DNA from: JANMDR01 sp043760555
GTDB taxonomy: Bacteria; Pseudomonadota; Gammaproteobacteria; Burkholderiales; Usitatibacteraceae
Length of the DNA stretch: 15,500 nt
Assembly: GCA_043760555.1 (NCBI GenBank)
Contig: JAYUOW010000114.1
Span: 1-15,500 of the forward strand
Direction of reading: 5' to 3'
Position numbers and translations under genes: made by a program. Positions 13,550 to 15,500 of the stretch are shown piece after piece. How positions within the stretch are numbered: the first letter of the stretch is position 1; every line of letters begins with the position of its first letter. Under the pieces are notes generated by a model. That model did no database searches, was not told the DNA's origin, and saw only the letters and a program-made list of their open reading frames with translations.

Positions 13550-13666
13550 GCCGCTGTAGGGGCGCTCTGTGCAGATCCGATGCGCATCTTGTAAGTGACA
13601 ATCTCGGCTAAACGCGATTACCCGTGCCCTGCCAAGAGAGCGCATGCAATGCGCCCCTACAGCGGC
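13550..13666. mobile_element. MITE-like repeat, copy 2, with perfect inverted ends
   Basis: A 117-bp unit has perfect 16-bp terminal inverted repeats, GCCGCTGTAGGGGCGC and GCGCCCCTACAGCGGC. Its interior matches copy 1 with small deletions and substitutions. No target-site duplication is obvious. It is a non-autonomous element; any mobilising enzyme is outside the window. Confidence 0.65.
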
Positions 13667-13681
13667 AACGTAGCCGATATT

Positions 13682-13716
13682 GTCGGATTACGCGATAAAG
13701 CCGCTAATCCGACCTA
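13682..13716. repeat. REP-type hairpin 2, inverted relative to hairpin 1
   Basis: GTCGGATTACGCG...CGCTAATCCGACCTAC is the reverse-orientation counterpart of the hairpin at 13499-13534. The two flank MITE-like copy 2, so the group looks like a composite unit. Confidence 0.65.
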
Positions 13717-13717
13717 C

Positions 13718-13759
13718 ATTCGACTACAGAGGCAACGTATTCGACTACAGAGGCAACGC
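13718..13759. repeat. Tandem 21-bp direct repeat (2 copies)
   Basis: ATTCGACTACAGAGGCAACG is present twice in a row with a 21-bp period; only the last base differs. Its CTACAGAGGCAACG part equals the outer edge of MITE-like copy 1, so it is probably a duplicated remnant of that end. Confidence 0.75.
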
Positions 13760-13835
13760 AGATATTGCGTTAAGCCGAGATCATAACCAAGCCGCTCCAA
13801 AAACGACTATTTTCTTATCGAAAGTGGTCGTCAAA

Positions 13836-13876
13836 ATGCCTTGTAGACGCCTTAATATAGGGCATCTCCAAGGCAT
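13836..13876. repeat. Palindromic element copy I, possible NHL-gene terminator
   Basis: A 41-nt imperfect palindrome with outer arms ATGCCTTG and CAAGGCAT and inner arms around AGACGCC/GGGCATCT. On the minus strand it begins 30 nt after the NHL-gene stop and is followed by TTTTG, so it may terminate that transcript. Its outer arm is shared with the coding copy B in crtY. Confidence 0.6.
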
Positions 13877-13905
13877 CATTTCATGCGTTTATAGCGTTAA
13901 ATTAC

Positions 13906-15500
13906 CTACGGAAACACATACCCATCCACACCCGATGCATTTCCCGGCTGGCCTTCTGCTGTCCAGCCGTTGTTGCGCAGGAAATTAAACTCGTTGCTAT
14001 CGGTGGTCCACAAATGGCTGTTGATGGCGGAGTTGTACAAGCGATACAGTGCGGTGGTGCCGGGTACACCGTATTTGGGGAAGATGTAGCCGGTTGTACC
14101 TTCATCGCTCGCAAATGCGGTGTTGGCGCGGATGGCGTTGTATTCGTTAAAGTCGGACGTGTAAAAATGCCGTTGCTGCGGTTTGAAGTACAGCCGATAG
14201 TACGGGATCGCTGTTTGCGCAGCACGGTTTACGGGTGCACGGTACAGATAATGGTTAATGCCTTCACCGCTGTAAGTTGCTGAGATTCCTGTGAGCACGT
14301 TATATTCATTGGTATCTGTCGTGTACAAATGGCGTTTTAAACTTGGCACATAAATACGATAACGCGGTAGCAAATCAGGATCAAGTGTTAGCACCGTAAA
14401 TGGGGAAGCCGTATTATTGACCCTAAATTTTGCTGTTCGCGCATCCCCCGCTGCTGTGCCCGCCGTTACCCGTAAACACACGGTTTGCGGGGGATTGCTG
14501 ATGGTTAAACTGGTGATGCCGCTTATGAAGGGATTAGCTGCACTACAGCCGATATTGTATTCACCACCTTCGATACTCAAACTTACCGTGCCAGTAAAGC
14601 CGGTAAAGCTGCGCACATCAGATAACGCCGTGGTACCTGCCGCAATACGCGCACGGGTGGGGAAATTGATGGCAAAGCCTGGATTATCAATAAAGCGTAC
14701 CGCTCGGAGAAGCCCTAATTCAGCGGTGTACAGGCTACCCATCGCATCAAAATACAAACCATACGGGTTGAAAGTCGCATTATTGACGCTGAAGGTGCTA
14801 ATCAATCCAGTGAGCAAATTCAACCGACGAATACGATTGTTACCGGCGTCTGAAATATAGAGCTGACCAAAATAATCAAACGCAATATAACGTATATCGC
14901 GGAACAGCGCGCTAGTGGCTAGGCCACCATCACCGCCAAAGCCTATCGCACCCGTTCCCGCTACCGGCAACACGATACCCGCGCGGTTGATGCAGCGAAT
15001 ACGGTTATTGCCACGATCAACGATAAACAAATTACCTTGGAAGTCGAAGGTGATGTAGTAGATGTCGCTAAATACGGCAGACAACGCAGCACCGTTATCA
15101 CCGCCGTAACCCGCCACACCAGTTCCGGCAAAGAAGCTCAGCACGCCGGTGGCCACATTCAAACGACGAATACGGTTAGCGCCTTCAGCGATATACAGCA
15201 GCCCATCTGGCCCAAACGCCAAGCTACGCGGTGCGGTCAGCAGCGCTGTGGTGCCTTGAATATTGTCAGCGGTAGACGCGCCACCACCCGCAATCGTGGT
15301 CACAATACCCGTCACCAAATTGATGCGTCGCACGCGATTATTGCCGGTGTCAGCGATGTACAAATTACCTGCAGCATCAAACACCAAACCTGTCGGGTTG
15401 TTAAACGAAGCTAACGTAGCTGGCCCGCCATCACCACCGAAACCATTGATGCCAAGCGTAGCCGAACCAATGCCACCAATCGTAAACAACAAGCCAGACC
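13906..15500 (-). CDS. NHL-repeat protein with DUF5648-like C-terminal repeats, 5' end outside the window
   Basis: The reading frame is open to the right edge, so the N-terminus and any signal peptide are missing. At least 528 residues are visible. The first about 260 hold four or five NHL beta-propeller repeats, recognisable as GLVFDAAGNLYIADTGNNRVRRIN and variants, each preceded by a GFGGDGGPA-type loop. A region of about 110 residues resembling an Ig/Calx-beta-like sandwich follows (TGTVSLSIEGG, LTISNPPQTVCLRVTAG). The last about 150 residues carry three repeats of YR(I/L)Y...H(L/F)(Y/W)T(T/S)D-NE(Y/F)N, the DUF5648 pattern. It is most likely a secreted or surface binding protein; the ligand is unknown. 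Palindrome I follows its stop. The high internal repetition is genuine, not an assembly sign. Confidence 0.85.
   Translation of the reverse strand, partial: SGLLFTIGGIGSATLGINGFGGDGGPATLASFNNPTGLVFDAAGNLYIADTGNNRVRRINLVTGIVTTIAGGGASTADNIQGTTALLTAPRSLAFGPDGLLYIAEGANRIRRLNVATGVLSFFAGTGVAGYGGDNGAALSAVFSDIYYITFDFQGNLFIVDRGNNRIRCINRAGIVLPVAGTGAIGFGGDGGLATSALFRDIRYIAFDYFGQLYISDAGNNRIRRLNLLTGLISTFSVNNATFNPYGLYFDAMGSLYTAELGLLRAVRFIDNPGFAINFPTRARIAAGTTALSDVRSFTGFTGTVSLSIEGGEYNIGCSAANPFISGITSLTISNPPQTVCLRVTAGTAAGDARTAKFRVNNTASPFTVLTLDPDLLPRYRIYVPSLKRHLYTTDTNEYNVLTGISATYSGEGINHYLYRAPVNRAAQTAIPYYRLYFKPQQRHFYTSDFNEYNAIRANTAFASDEGTTGYIFPKYGVPGTTALYRLYNSAINSHLWTTDSNEFNFLRNNGWTAEGQPGNASGVDGYVFP

Larger units (their letters stand above)
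13228..13905. other. Long non-coding stretch with repeat island
   Basis: This region between the NHL gene and the regulator has no credible gene. From the right it holds palindromic element I (13836-13876), a 2 x 21-bp tandem repeat, an inverted pair of REP-type hairpins and two MITE-like units. The last 130 nt before the regulator start must contain its promoter, but I see no convincing -35/-10 pair. Short open frames across the repeats are repeat-derived. Confidence 0.7.

Noticed and set aside
13342..13988. Several overlapping open frames of 60-100 codons in the repeat island
   Set aside because: They translate the MITE-like units on both strands and repeat the same words; no start signals or domains.

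Overview
The window is bacterial, dense and of moderate GC. It most likely comes from a betaproteobacterium, probably an aquatic one. This rests on the proteorhodopsin-type cluster, a QseB/QseC- or TctD-like two-component pair, a DUF5648-type protein tail and the style of the dispersed palindromic repeats. The assignment is an inference; there is no rRNA or tRNA to anchor it.

Layout. From about 7.85 kb down to 0.17 kb, on the minus strand, lies a complete light-driven pumping module. First comes a stand-alone rhodopsin with a DTK motif (7107-7847) that has its own leader and a strong intrinsic terminator. Next is a long, tightly packed operon: a canonical DTE proteorhodopsin (6049-6876), then crtE, crtI, crtB, crtY and blh (169-1203). 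These enzymes convert isoprenoid diphosphates through phytoene, lycopene and beta-carotene to retinal, which can serve both rhodopsins. I see no idi gene and no carotenoid hydroxylase or ketolase. Divergent from the DTK rhodopsin, on the plus strand, are two paralogous proteins of unknown function (8237-8875 and 8977-9624).

From 9.6 kb rightward come a repeat-rich intergenic stretch, an HD-domain phosphohydrolase-like gene, a histidine kinase and response regulator pair, a 0.4-kb island of MITE/REP-like repeats, and the 3' part of a large NHL-repeat protein with a DUF5648-like tail that runs off the right edge. All of these genes are on the minus strand.

Most interesting points. (1) Two rhodopsins of different subfamilies lie in tandem, one with Glu and one with Lys at the proton-donor position; the Lys one has also lost the conserved His that partners the proton acceptor. 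(2) A 19-bp element matching at 17 of 19 positions lies upstream of both rhodopsins, with a looser third copy upstream of the paralogous unknown pair. (3) A family of roughly 30-41-bp palindromic elements (half-site GGGCGTYTNCAGC) occurs between genes and also inside blh, crtY (twice), crtB and crtI without breaking the reading frames. In three genes it encodes the same short peptide, (A/P)VNA(R/L). It resembles the protein-invading palindromes of Rickettsia, or an uptake-sequence family.
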